Shown here piece by piece: positions 9,016-17,736 of a stretch of DNA of 64,000 bases. The position numbers and the translations under genes were made by a program. The stretch is from contig JAEZCE010000016.1 in assembly GCA_023429995.1 (NCBI GenBank), positions 62,001-126,000 on the forward strand. Reading direction: 5' to 3'. How positions within the stretch are numbered: the stretch's first letter is position 1; every line of letters starts with the position of its first letter. Under the pieces are notes generated by a model. It did not search any database, was not told the origin of the DNA, and worked only from the letters and a program-made list of their open reading frames with translations. This stretch comes from Bacillota bacterium. Its GTDB lineage: Bacteria > Bacillota > UBA4882 > UBA8346.

Positions 9016-9771
9016 ATGGACTATCAGACTTTAAAGGGCGATGAAGTGAAAAGTTTCTTAAATTCGGAAACCGTCATTTTATTACCGATTGGAGCGGTAG
9101 AATTTCATGCCGGTCATTTGCCGCTGGGAACCGATAATTATTTGGCGGAGGGCGTGGCCCGGAAAGTAGCCGCTAAGCTGGAACGGACCCTGGTACTCCC
9201 TACTTTATCCTATGGACAGGTATGGTCGCTCCGGGATTTTCCCGGGACCCTGACGCTTAGCAATGAAGTGTTGTCCGGAATGATTATGGATATCGGTCGC
9301 AGTTTAAACCGGCAGGGAATCAAAATTTTGGCCTTGATTAATTCCCACATGGGGAATTTGGATGCCATGAAAAGCGCGGCCCGGGTCTTGTTTGAAGAGG
9401 GAATGAAGGTCCTCTATCTTACCTATCCGGGAGTGGCTGAAGTCCAACAAAAAGTGTTGGAATCGGAAAGAGTCCATGGGACTTTCTTTCATGCTTGTGA
9501 AATCGAAACTTCCTATATGTTGTATTTGGCTGGCCAGCATGTGGATATGAGCAAGGCCATTTGTGATCATCCCACTATCCCCGAAAATTTTAACTTAACC
9601 CCCACACCGTGGAATAAAATCACCAAGACCGCGGTTTTAGGAGACGCTACCTTGGCCACTTCCGAAAAGGGGAAAGCCATCATCGATCAGGCGGTCGACA
9701 ATATTGTAGCCATTTTGCGCAAGACCCGGACGGAAGTTCTCGGAAAATCTTTGGAAAACTTCCAATCATAA
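9016..9771 (+). CDS. Creatininase-family amidohydrolase
   Basis: A 251-residue member of the creatininase family, normal length. Metal-binding segments are visible: LPIGAVEFHAGHLPLGTDNY (E, H and D ligands), LINSHMGNLDA (usually N-x-H-G-G-N) and FHACEIETS (H-A-x-E-x-E-T-S). The family cleaves cyclic amides or, in scyllo-inosose-type pathways, C-C bonds of cyclic ketoses, so creatinine is not a safe assumption for the substrate. It begins 18 bases after the phosphotriesterase-family gene behind GAGGAGGG and is followed 19 bases later by an unrecognised gene; all lie in the transporter operon. A catabolic step on the imported compound is the likely role. Confidence 0.85.
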   Translation: MDYQTLKGDEVKSFLNSETVILLPIGAVEFHAGHLPLGTDNYLAEGVARKVAAKLERTLVLPTLSYGQVWSLRDFPGTLTLSNEVLSGMIMDIGRSLNRQGIKILALINSHMGNLDAMKSAARVLFEEGMKVLYLTYPGVAEVQQKVLESERVHGTFFHACEIETSYMLYLAGQHVDMSKAICDHPTIPENFNLTPTPWNKITKTAVLGDATLATSEKGKAIIDQAVDNIVAILRKTRTEVLGKSLENFQS

Positions 9772-9790
9772 GTAGCGGAGGCGTTTACGA

Positions 9791-10984
9791 ATGTTTCACT
9801 CTTTTTGGACTTATCCTTGGGATTTAGTAGATTTAGGAGTTGATGAGGCGCTCCAGGAGATCAAGGCGACCGGCTTGGACGGAATCAGCCTGGCCACTTC
9901 TTATCATGCGGGCCGTTTTTTACAGGCCCGCAGTACCAAGCGAAAAGCATATTTTCCGGAGGATGGCGCCCTTTATTTTCATCCGGACTTTCAAAAATAT
10001 AAACATTTATTGATTCAACCCGAGGAAGCCCCCTTTGTGAAGGAAAATCCCGGTTATTTGGAGCGGATTTTCGAAAAAGCGGATCAATACGGGCTAAAAG
10101 TCTCCGCCTGGACCGTAGCGCTTCACAATACCCGGGTTGGTAAGAAATATCCGGAAGTTACGGTACACAACGCCTATGGAGATGCTTATTATTATAATTT
10201 ATGTCCCAGCAATGAGGAGGCCCGTAACTACATCAAGACGGTCATTGGCGATATGACCGCGCAATATTCCTACCATGCCCTGGAACTTGAATCCCTTAAT
10301 TTTATGGGTTTTTTTCATGAGTTTCACCATGAAAAAGATGGTGTCGGATTAACCGCCAAGGATGATTTTTTATTGTCCCTTTGCTTCTGCGATTCTTGTA
10401 AAAAAAGGGCCCGTGGGGCCGGGATTGATATTTCGGAGGCGCAAAATATCGTCAAAAAATGGCTGGATGAATTATGCAACCGGGAGTTGCCGCATAACGA
10501 CGATAATCGGTTTTGGGCCGAGGGGCTCGAATATTTCCGGGATACCCCCGCGGTCTATGAATATTTAAAGTGGCGTTCTACAGTCGTGACTTCACTGGCA
10601 GAAGAACTTCAGACCTTAATGCCGGAGCGAACCAGCTTATACTTTTTAAGTTTGCTTACTCCCGATAAATCCTGGCTTTTCGGGGTCGATTTCAGGGAAA
10701 TCGGCCGGGTGAATGATGGGATCGCGGTTTGTTGCTATGATACCGACGCCCAACAGGTCGGGTTGAATATGGAAAAATCGGTGCGGGAAGTTACTCCTCA
10801 AACAACCATGCTTACCGGGTTAAGGGTTTTTTACCCGGAAGTCCATCATCAAGAGGAATTTTTGGCCAAGGTCAAGGCGGCAGCCGATGCCGGGACCCAG
10901 GGTTTTATTTTTTACAATTACGGCCTGATTCCCAAACCCCGTATGCGTTGGATTCAAGCTGCCATTGACATGGTGAAATCCTGA
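9791..10984 (+). CDS. Uncharacterised barrel-like protein of the sugar operon
   Basis: A 397-residue soluble protein that I cannot place in a named family. The N-terminal half reads like a TIM-barrel hydrolase: alternating beta strands and helices (GLDGISLATSYHAGRF near residue 30, YGLKVSAWTVALHNTRVG near 100, YHALELESLNFMGFFHE near 160). A CFCDSCKKR segment near residue 200 could bind a metal; similar Cys motifs occur in barrel proteins distantly related to glycoside hydrolases. The end (TQGFIFYNYGLIPKPRMRWI) resembles the closing strand of such barrels. No signal peptide, so it acts in the cytoplasm. It starts behind GCGGAGGCG, 19 bases after the creatininase-family gene, and is the last gene of the operon. 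Confidence 0.75.
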   Translation: MFHSFWTYPWDLVDLGVDEALQEIKATGLDGISLATSYHAGRFLQARSTKRKAYFPEDGALYFHPDFQKYKHLLIQPEEAPFVKENPGYLERIFEKADQYGLKVSAWTVALHNTRVGKKYPEVTVHNAYGDAYYYNLCPSNEEARNYIKTVIGDMTAQYSYHALELESLNFMGFFHEFHHEKDGVGLTAKDDFLLSLCFCDSCKKRARGAGIDISEAQNIVKKWLDELCNRELPHNDDNRFWAEGLEYFRDTPAVYEYLKWRSTVVTSLAEELQTLMPERTSLYFLSLLTPDKSWLFGVDFREIGRVNDGIAVCCYDTDAQQVGLNMEKSVREVTPQTTMLTGLRVFYPEVHHQEEFLAKVKAAADAGTQGFIFYNYGLIPKPRMRWIQAAIDMVKS

Positions 10985-11155
10985 AAAGGGATTTTATTTT
11001 GAAAATAAACGGGGGGCGAAAGTCAGGCTGAATTTTATGGAATGATTGAGTTGGCAGGCGGATGTTTTCTTGATTTCTTTCGTTTTGAAAGATATACTGG
11101 ATACGGCAGATTAATCCGTATTATGGTATATCTTTTTTATTGATAAGGAGAGAAT

Positions 11156-11599
11156 ATGGAACCCCAAAAATTTACGATCTCAAAAAAAGTTTATTTGGCT
11201 GATACCGACGTCACGGGGATAGCCTATTACGCGAAACATCTGGAATGGCTGGAAATGGCGCGGGTTGAATGGATTAGCGCGATTTACAAACCTTTGACCC
11301 GGATGATCGAAGAAGACGGCGTCAGTTTTATGCCGATCCATGTCAATATAACCTATAAAGCGCCGGCTCTTTTCGAGGATTCGTTAACCGTCAAGGTATG
11401 GATTAAGGAAATCGATAAAATCAAGCTGCTGCTGGGTTACGAGATAACCAAAATGGCGGAAACGAAAGAGGTCCTGGTGGCGGAGGCCGATATCACCATG
11501 CTTTGCGTAAATATAGCCAAGGGAAATCGGCCGGCTAAAATACCCCCATTTTTGGTTGAGGTTTTTGAAAGATCGCAGAAAGCAATCACCGAAGTTTAA
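11156..11599 (+). CDS. Acyl-CoA thioesterase, 4HBT/YbgC family
   Basis: A 147-residue single hot-dog-fold thioesterase. The active-site helix region ADTDVTGIAYYAKHLEWLEMAR near residues 15-37 is the 4-hydroxybenzoyl-CoA thioesterase/YbgC signature, including the catalytic aspartate of D-x-x-G-I-x-Y. Such enzymes hydrolyse short or medium acyl-CoA thioesters. A strong AAGGAGAGA site precedes the start. It stands alone: 171 bases separate it from the upstream sugar operon, and the next gene is convergent, so context gives no further hint of substrate. Confidence 0.87.
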   Translation: MEPQKFTISKKVYLADTDVTGIAYYAKHLEWLEMARVEWISAIYKPLTRMIEEDGVSFMPIHVNITYKAPALFEDSLTVKVWIKEIDKIKLLLGYEITKMAETKEVLVAEADITMLCVNIAKGNRPAKIPPFLVEVFERSQKAITEV

Positions 11600-11690
11600 G
11601 CATAAACATGATACTGGGACACGAAACATTGACTACACGTCCCACCGCTCGGTTTAAACCAGAACTTGGCTCCTGTTGAACTTACAGTAG

Positions 11691-12575
11691 TCACTCCCGA
11701 TCTTTATACTTTAATTTTCTGACTTCGGACGGCACTTTACCAATCATTTTTTTGAAAGTCTTGTTGAAGTTGGCGATGTTATTGAATCCGCACAGGCTCG
11801 ATATTTCTAAGATAGTTTTGTCGCTGTTTTGTAAATACTCAATGGCCCGTCGCACCCTTTGTCTGGCCAGATATTCGGAAGGGTTGATTCCCAGGCTCTT
11901 TTTAAAGAAAGTCGAAAAATAACTGGGATTCATATATACGATGGCTGCCATGTCCTCTAGACGGATTGGCTCGGCTATATGCAAATCGATATAATGAGTG
12001 ACTTTATTGAGTGAAGCCAAATCTTGTTTCCGATTGGGAAATTCCTCCTTATCCGTTTTGGTCAAGCCGTAATGACGGGTTAGTAATGCTAGAATGTTTA
12101 AGAGTTTCACTTTCAGCAGCAAGTGATATTCAGGCAGTTTTTGCTGGAACTCTTCATCCATCTCTTCGAACAGTCTTTTAATTTCTTGAGCAACCGGCGT
12201 ATCCCGTTCCACCCTGTTTTTAAAGGTGGATTTTCTTTCAAAAAAAATTGAGAGAAACCGGGCGTCGAATAAATTGCTTTCCAAAGCCCAGACAAATCTG
12301 GGATCAAACATAATCACCTCATTGACAAATTCATAACGGGGGTCAATATTCACAATTTGGTGGAATTCTATATTATTGAGGACAAAAATGTCCCCTTCCC
12401 GCATTTCGTAAGTTTTGCCTTCGATTAAATACTCGCCATGCCCCGACTTGACCAGTGATATTTCCAATTCATGATGCACCACAAATTCATTAATGCACTC
12501 TTGTTCGGTGTTTAGAAAATAAGTCTCCAAACTTAACAAGTTCATGCCATCCATTTGAATTACTTCGTAATTCAT
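11691..12575 (-). CDS. AraC-family transcriptional regulator with cupin sensor domain
   Basis: A 294-residue regulator: an N-terminal cupin-like ligand domain (residues about 20-160, with HHELEISLVKSGHGEYLIEG and GDIFVLNN) and a C-terminal AraC DNA-binding domain with two helix-turn-helix motifs (LEDMAAIVYMNPSYFSTFFKK and ILEISSLCGFNNIANFNKTFKK). The family usually activates sugar genes. It is divergent from the GH4/ABC operon at 12869, the natural target. The start follows an AGGGGGC site. The 293-base intergenic region holds AT-rich sequence suitable for promoters, but I could not fix an operator. Confidence 0.9.
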   Translation of the reverse strand: MNYEVIQMDGMNLLSLETYFLNTEQECINEFVVHHELEISLVKSGHGEYLIEGKTYEMREGDIFVLNNIEFHQIVNIDPRYEFVNEVIMFDPRFVWALESNLFDARFLSIFFERKSTFKNRVERDTPVAQEIKRLFEEMDEEFQQKLPEYHLLLKVKLLNILALLTRHYGLTKTDKEEFPNRKQDLASLNKVTHYIDLHIAEPIRLEDMAAIVYMNPSYFSTFFKKSLGINPSEYLARQRVRRAIEYLQNSDKTILEISSLCGFNNIANFNKTFKKMIGKVPSEVRKLKYKDRE

Positions 12576-12868
12576 TGCTGCCCCCTATCACAAACATAAC
12601 ACAGAGATTATTATCTCATTATATCATAATTTACGAGTTTCTTTGATTCGATAAGCTTGGAAAAACATGTTTTACCGTTTCTTGATAAATTGCTGAAAAA
12701 ATATATATTTACACGAAACGGACAGAAGTATCTAAAAAAAATATCAGAGAATCTAAATAAAGTTGAAGAAACCCCTTTAAAAACTGCCTATAATGATTTT
12801 ATCAAGACTCGATCAAGTCTGAAGAAATCTTTGATAAATTGCTTAAAAGTGAGAGGAGTCACTCTGGC

Positions 12869-14266
12869 ATGAAAAAAACAAAAATTGTAGTCATTGGGGC
12901 GGGAAGCGCATCATTTGGCCTGACCAATCTGGGAGCCATCCTTAGAACTTCCGCCTTGAAAGGGAGCGAGTTGGGCCTTGTTGATATCAATCAGGAAGGG
13001 CTGGACCTTATAACCAAGCTTGCCGAAAGGCTCAACCGGGAGTGGGGCGCCGGATTTACCATTACCAGCAGCGCCGACAGGAAAGAACTACTGAAAGATG
13101 CTGATTTTGTGATTATTTCGGTTGCAGTTGACCGGGAAAAATGTTGGAATTTGGATTTCGAAATCGCTCAAAAGTACGGTATCATGCATTATGCTGAAAA
13201 CGGCGGTCCCGGCGGGGCAATGCATGCTTCCCGTAATATTAATTTAATTATGCCCATCTTACGGGATATTGAGGCTATCTGCCCGGATGCCTTGGTGCTC
13301 AATTTCACCAATCCGGTACCGCGGATTTGCATTGCGGCGGCCCGTTTCACCAAAGTGAAGATGGTCGGGATTTGCCATCAAATCGAGTTTGGTTATACCA
13401 TCGTTGCAAAGGTATTGGCCAAAGAATTGGGACTATCGATTCCTGAAGGTTATCAATTCAAATGGGAAGAAGAAATCCAAAAACAATACCATATCATTAA
13501 CGAAATGGCCCAGGAAAAGATCGATATTCTCGCTGCGGGCATCAACCATTTTACCTGGATGCTTGCAATACGCGACCGGAAAACAGGCGAAGACTTGTAT
13601 CCGTTATTCCGGGAACGGTATCGTAGCGGGTTTGAAAATTTTGAGCCCTTGACCCGGGAAGTTTTCGATGTTTTCAAGACTTGCCCGGTTCCCGGCGATT
13701 GTCACATGGTGGAGTATCTTCCCTATACCCATAATATGAACACCAATACCTGGGATAAGTATGATATTCAAATGTACCCGCTCCGGAAAGCCGAAAACCA
13801 GCGGTATCAAATGTGGGATGAAATCAGCGACATGGCGCACGGGAAAAAATCAGGTGATGACTTGCGGAATGTCCACAGCGAGCGGGCCGAACTCATTATT
13901 TCGGCTATTGTCAATAATTCTTACGGTTATGAACCGGCTGTCAATATTCCCAATTTGGGGTATATCGAAAATTTACCCTATGGTGCCATTGTGGAAGTAC
14001 CGGCAGTGGTCAGCGCCAATGGGGTTAAGGGTGTTGGTGTTGGAAGATTACCGGAACCCGCAGCGGAATTGTGCCGCCGGCAAATTAACATCGCCGAAAT
14101 GGCGGTAGAAGCTGCCGTAAAGGGTGATCGGGATTTGATGCTTCAGGCTTTGGCCCTGGACCCGATGGTGGATGATCCGAAAATTGCCCGGGGATTGCTC
14201 GATGATTACTTAAAAGCGGAACGGGAATATTTGCCGCAATTTTTCGATAAAAAAATCCGGCTCTAA
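12869..14266 (+). CDS. Glycoside hydrolase family 4 (NAD- and metal-dependent glycosidase)
   Basis: A 465-residue GH4 enzyme. The N-terminus is a Rossmann fold for NAD (IVVIGAGSASFGLTNLGAIL). GH4 landmarks follow: AENGGPGGAMHASRN, LNFTNPVPR, GICHQ (the Cys ligand of the metal) and INHFTWML (the His ligand). GH4 enzymes split alpha- or beta-glycosides by an oxidation-elimination route and act in the cytoplasm on imported oligosaccharides or phosphorylated disaccharides. Substrate choice between alpha-glucosides, alpha-galactosides and alpha-galacturonides is open; a galacturonidase-type reading would suit a pectin user. The start at 12869 follows GAGAGGAG. It is the first gene of the operon with the importer at 14490-17697. 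Confidence 0.88.
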   Translation: MKKTKIVVIGAGSASFGLTNLGAILRTSALKGSELGLVDINQEGLDLITKLAERLNREWGAGFTITSSADRKELLKDADFVIISVAVDREKCWNLDFEIAQKYGIMHYAENGGPGGAMHASRNINLIMPILRDIEAICPDALVLNFTNPVPRICIAAARFTKVKMVGICHQIEFGYTIVAKVLAKELGLSIPEGYQFKWEEEIQKQYHIINEMAQEKIDILAAGINHFTWMLAIRDRKTGEDLYPLFRERYRSGFENFEPLTREVFDVFKTCPVPGDCHMVEYLPYTHNMNTNTWDKYDIQMYPLRKAENQRYQMWDEISDMAHGKKSGDDLRNVHSERAELIISAIVNNSYGYEPAVNIPNLGYIENLPYGAIVEVPAVVSANGVKGVGVGRLPEPAAELCRRQINIAEMAVEAAVKGDRDLMLQALALDPMVDDPKIARGLLDDYLKAEREYLPQFFDKKIRL

Positions 14267-14489
14267 AGCGCGCAGGGGAATGGATTTGAAAAATCTTTAA
14301 TGGAAATAGTTAGTCTGAATTTTCACAGTTAGGGTCGATTGTAAAAAATAACTGTTTAGGTGTTTATTTTCATAACCAAAGGAGTGAACAAGCTCAATCA
14401 AGGAAAACCGACTCGATTTAGGGAAATGGAACCCGGGATGAAAATTGTTTGTAAAAAACTACAATTTAAATTAAAGGAGGAATGCGTGG

Positions 14490-15761
14490 ATGATCAAAAA
14501 AATACTCTTAATGGTTTTGGCCTGCTTGATTATGGTGGTTCCGGTCTTTGGAGCGGCTCCAACCAAATTACTGGTGTGGTGGTTGCCGGATACGGCAGCA
14601 ACTCTGAATTCAGCCATAAAAGCTTACACCGCCAAGCATCCCGGTGTGGAAATCCAATATGAGACGAAGAACTTTGATGATTTGAAAACCACTTTACGGC
14701 TGACGCTTTCCAGCAACGAGGGTCCCGATATTACCCAGAGCAACCAAGGAGCCCAGGATATGGGACAGTTGGTCAAAGACGGCTCAATCATCGCCTTGGA
14801 TAAATATTATCAGAAATACGGCTGGAATAAATTATTCGGAAAAGCTCTCATCGATCCCAACCGTTTTAATAAAGATACCATGAAACAAGCTTCCGGGCCC
14901 ATTTACGGGGTATCCGAGAGCGCGGAATTCGGTCTGATGTTTTATAACAAAGACTTATTTGCCAAAGCAGGCATTAAAAATGTTCCCAAAACCTTTGCCG
15001 AATTTGAAGCGGATTTGGCTCTTTTGAAAAGCAAAGGGATTACTCCCATTGCCTACGGCGACAGCGATCAGAGCGGCCGAAGCATTCACTGGTTTGAAAT
15101 GATTTTAGGGAATTATGCTCCTCAAAAAGAATTTGCCAACTTGACTTTTGATTTAAACAACAATGCTTCTTACGGCCAGGCCGAGCTGGCTGCGGCAGCC
15201 AAATTTCAAGAATGGTGCAAAAAAGGATATTTTACCGACGGCTTTTTGGGGATTAGCGCCGGTGATGCCCAAAAAATGTTTTGCGCCGGTCTGGCTGCCA
15301 TGTATAAAGAGGGCGACTGGGGCACCACCGATATTATTAGAGATTCCAAAGCTGCTAAAGCTTCAGTCGGCGTATTCTTACTTCCAACGAAGTATGGGGT
15401 AACTTTCGGGGCCCCCGCAACCTGCGCCACGATCTCAAAGAAATGCAAGAATCCCGATGTAGCAGCTGATTTTCTCAATTTTCTCGTGAAGGACACCAAG
15501 TATCACATTGCCAACAACGAACTACCGATAGCCAAGGGTGATTATAGCGCGGCTGATCCTGTATTCAAAGACATGTGTGATTTGGCAACCCATGTTTATG
15601 AAAAGAATTTAGCCGGCTATTATTTTGACTGGGCCACTCCCACCATGTATAATACGATGATTGCCGGTCTGCAACGTTTAACCGGTCAAAAGATTACTCC
15701 CCAAGAGTTCGTGAAGAGTGTCAATGATGATTTTGCCAAGGCCCATGCTAAAAGTAAGTAA
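14490..15761 (+). CDS. Sugar ABC transporter substrate-binding protein (MalE-like)
   Basis: A 423-residue family 1 extracellular solute-binding protein. Residues 1-22 are a signal peptide ending VVPVFGA-AP without a lipobox, so the protein should be soluble in a periplasm. The mature start TKLLVWWLPDT and the segments SNEGPDITQSNQG and GPIYGVSESAEFGLMFYNKDLFAKAG are family hallmarks. A near-perfect AAAGGAGGAA ribosome binding site sets the start. It is separated from the permease genes by a strong hairpin (15785-15827) that probably lets it be made in excess over the membrane subunits. Confidence 0.9.
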   Translation: MIKKILLMVLACLIMVVPVFGAAPTKLLVWWLPDTAATLNSAIKAYTAKHPGVEIQYETKNFDDLKTTLRLTLSSNEGPDITQSNQGAQDMGQLVKDGSIIALDKYYQKYGWNKLFGKALIDPNRFNKDTMKQASGPIYGVSESAEFGLMFYNKDLFAKAGIKNVPKTFAEFEADLALLKSKGITPIAYGDSDQSGRSIHWFEMILGNYAPQKEFANLTFDLNNNASYGQAELAAAAKFQEWCKKGYFTDGFLGISAGDAQKMFCAGLAAMYKEGDWGTTDIIRDSKAAKASVGVFLLPTKYGVTFGAPATCATISKKCKNPDVAADFLNFLVKDTKYHIANNELPIAKGDYSAADPVFKDMCDLATHVYEKNLAGYYFDWATPTMYNTMIAGLQRLTGQKITPQEFVKSVNDDFAKAHAKSK

Positions 15762-15784
15762 TAAAAGATAGAATTGATTTTGTT

Positions 15785-15827
15785 CCGAAGATGCTAAAAC
15801 TAAAGTTTTTTAGGTTGGCATCTTCGG
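15785..15827 (+). terminator. Intra-operon hairpin after the binding-protein gene
   Basis: CCGAAGATGC (15785-15794) pairs perfectly with GCATCTTCGG (15818-15827); the inner CTAAAAC and GTTTTTTAG also largely pair, giving a long stem. There is no terminal T-run, so it is more likely an mRNA-stabilising or partial-termination hairpin between the binding protein and its permeases. Confidence 0.6.
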
Positions 15828-15865
15828 ACCATTGACGGAATTGAAATGAGGGGGCCTAAAAGGGT

Positions 15866-16747
15866 ATGAATCATGAAAAAAACTGGCGCAATCTCGCTGC
15901 GAATTCCCTATTTTTATTACCAGGTTTGTTGCTTTATCTATTCTTTTTTCTATTTCCGGCTTCTCAGAATATGATTTTCAGTTTATACCGGATGGAAAGT
16001 TTAACCAAGGGCGTTTTTGTCGGTTTGGCCAATTACCGTGCGATGCTGACAGATCAGCTTTTTCAATTGGCGCTTTTTCATTCCTTGTATTTTATGATGC
16101 TCTATGTGACGATCCCGGTGCTTTTAGGTTTAATTGTTGCAATTATTCTAGCGCGAGCCAATTTAAAGGGAACACTGCTGATGCGGTGCATCTTTTTTTT
16201 ACCCTATGTAATTACTACAATTGCAATTGGTATTGCTTTCCGATGGGTTTATTTGCCTAACAACGGTTTACTCGATACTTTGTTAAATGGGATAGGTCTG
16301 GGTTTCTTACGCCGGATTTGGTATGGAGATGAATCTACGGCAATTCATGCTATCGGCAGTATTGGAATCTGGATGACTTTCGGATACATGATGCTGATCT
16401 TTTTGGCTGGATTACAAAGAACGGATGTATCCCTCTACGAGGCGGCCAAAGTGGATGGAGCCAATGTATGGCATCAATTCTTTCACATTACGATTCCGTC
16501 CCTAAAAAACGATATCACCATCGCCATTATTTTTAACTTAATCGGCGGTTTACGCGTTTTTGGTTTGGTCATGGCGACAACAAGAGGGGGCCCCGGTAAT
16601 TCAACGCTGGTTATGGATCAATATGCCATTGAAACGGCGTTCAGTCAGGGCGATTTGGGGTACGGAGCCGCCTTGACAGTGATCGTGGCTTTCATTACAT
16701 TAATTGTCTCACTACTCGTTATGTGGCTTCGGAGAGAGGAAAAATAA
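15866..16747 (+). CDS. Sugar ABC transporter permease (MalF-like)
   Basis: A 293-residue binding-protein-dependent permease with six predicted membrane segments. The cytoplasmic EAA loop (LYEAAKVDGANVWHQFFHITIPSL, about residues 190-213) that contacts the ATPase is well preserved. It starts at the ATG at 15866, with a GAGGGGG stretch upstream. No ATPase gene is present in this operon; such importers commonly share a general MsmX-type ATPase encoded elsewhere, which I infer here. It pairs with the MalG-like permease at 16819. Confidence 0.9.
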   Translation: MNHEKNWRNLAANSLFLLPGLLLYLFFFLFPASQNMIFSLYRMESLTKGVFVGLANYRAMLTDQLFQLALFHSLYFMMLYVTIPVLLGLIVAIILARANLKGTLLMRCIFFLPYVITTIAIGIAFRWVYLPNNGLLDTLLNGIGLGFLRRIWYGDESTAIHAIGSIGIWMTFGYMMLIFLAGLQRTDVSLYEAAKVDGANVWHQFFHITIPSLKNDITIAIIFNLIGGLRVFGLVMATTRGGPGNSTLVMDQYAIETAFSQGDLGYGAALTVIVAFITLIVSLLVMWLRREEK

Positions 16748-16818
16748 ATCAGCATGGTTTAAAAAAAGCGTAGCGCGAGAAATGGGTCTGGTCAATGAAG
16801 AAAGAAAGGGGTTGGAAT

Positions 16819-17697
16819 ATGAGTCAGAGTAATTTAGAACCCTTGAGAATGCGTCCTGCGGGAAGGCGGCGCCAACTAAAATGGTGGCGCGTTATCGTAT
16901 ATTTTTTTATGGCTTTATTATTCACGATTACCATTACACCGTTTATTTCATTAATTTTCGCGTCGTTGAAAGGGTCTATGGATTCGGTGGTGACCAACGC
17001 ATTTACACCGCCCAAAACCTGGGAATGGGCCAATTATGCTGAAGCTTGGGTAACCGGACATTTTAGCGTTTATTTTTTAAATTCTTTATTGGTGGCCTTG
17101 GCAGTGACATTATTAGGGATTATATTCGGCTTGATGGTCGCTTATAGCATGGTGATTTTGAAGGTTCCATTTAACCCATTGTGGTTAGTGCTCTTTATGA
17201 TTGGATTGATTTTGCCCGAAGAATCGGTCATTATTCCATCCTATTTCAATTTGCATCGTCTGGGACTTTTGAATACGTACTGGGCGTTGATTTTCCCCCA
17301 GGCGGCCATGAGTATTGCTTTTGCCACGCTATTTTTAAGACCCGCTTTGCTGGATGTTCCGGGTGAGTTATTGGATAGCGCAGGTATAGACGGGTGTAAT
17401 AAGATCGGCCTCATCCGGCACGTTATTTTTCCGCTGGTAAAACCCTCACTATCATCCCTGGTGGTGCTTTTTTTCCTGGCAACCTGGAATGATTTTACCT
17501 TTCCGTTGGTGCTAACCTATAAGGATCAACTCCGGACATTGCCATTGGGGTTGTACCTATTCCAGACCTCTCACCAGCAAAACGTTACCTTGCAAGCGGC
17601 CGGTTCGGTGATCGTGGCTTTGCCGGTGGTGCTTATTTATTTGTTCTTCCAGCGTAGCTTTATTTCAGGAATTACCGAGGGCGCAATCAAAGGGTAA
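16819..17697 (+). CDS. Sugar ABC transporter permease (MalG-like)
   Basis: A 292-residue permease of the MalG group with six membrane segments. The EAA-type loop appears as ELLDSAGIDGCNKIGLIRHVIFPLV, and the C-terminus FISGITEGAIKG is the typical MalG ending. The start at 16819 follows GAAAGGGG at proper spacing and excludes an upstream in-frame ATG at 16795. It lies 71 bases after the first permease gene and about 40 bases before a PfkB-type kinase gene. Confidence 0.9.
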   Translation: MSQSNLEPLRMRPAGRRRQLKWWRVIVYFFMALLFTITITPFISLIFASLKGSMDSVVTNAFTPPKTWEWANYAEAWVTGHFSVYFLNSLLVALAVTLLGIIFGLMVAYSMVILKVPFNPLWLVLFMIGLILPEESVIIPSYFNLHRLGLLNTYWALIFPQAAMSIAFATLFLRPALLDVPGELLDSAGIDGCNKIGLIRHVIFPLVKPSLSSLVVLFFLATWNDFTFPLVLTYKDQLRTLPLGLYLFQTSHQQNVTLQAAGSVIVALPVVLIYLFFQRSFISGITEGAIKG

Positions 17698-17736
17698 CGC
17701 CTTGCCGTAACTTGTCGTTCAATCACTGAAAATGGG

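Noticed and set aside
12657..12872. 71-codon open frame upstream of the GH4 gene
   Set aside because: Starts with TTG lacking a ribosome binding site, very lysine-rich AT-driven composition, and occupies the divergent promoter region.
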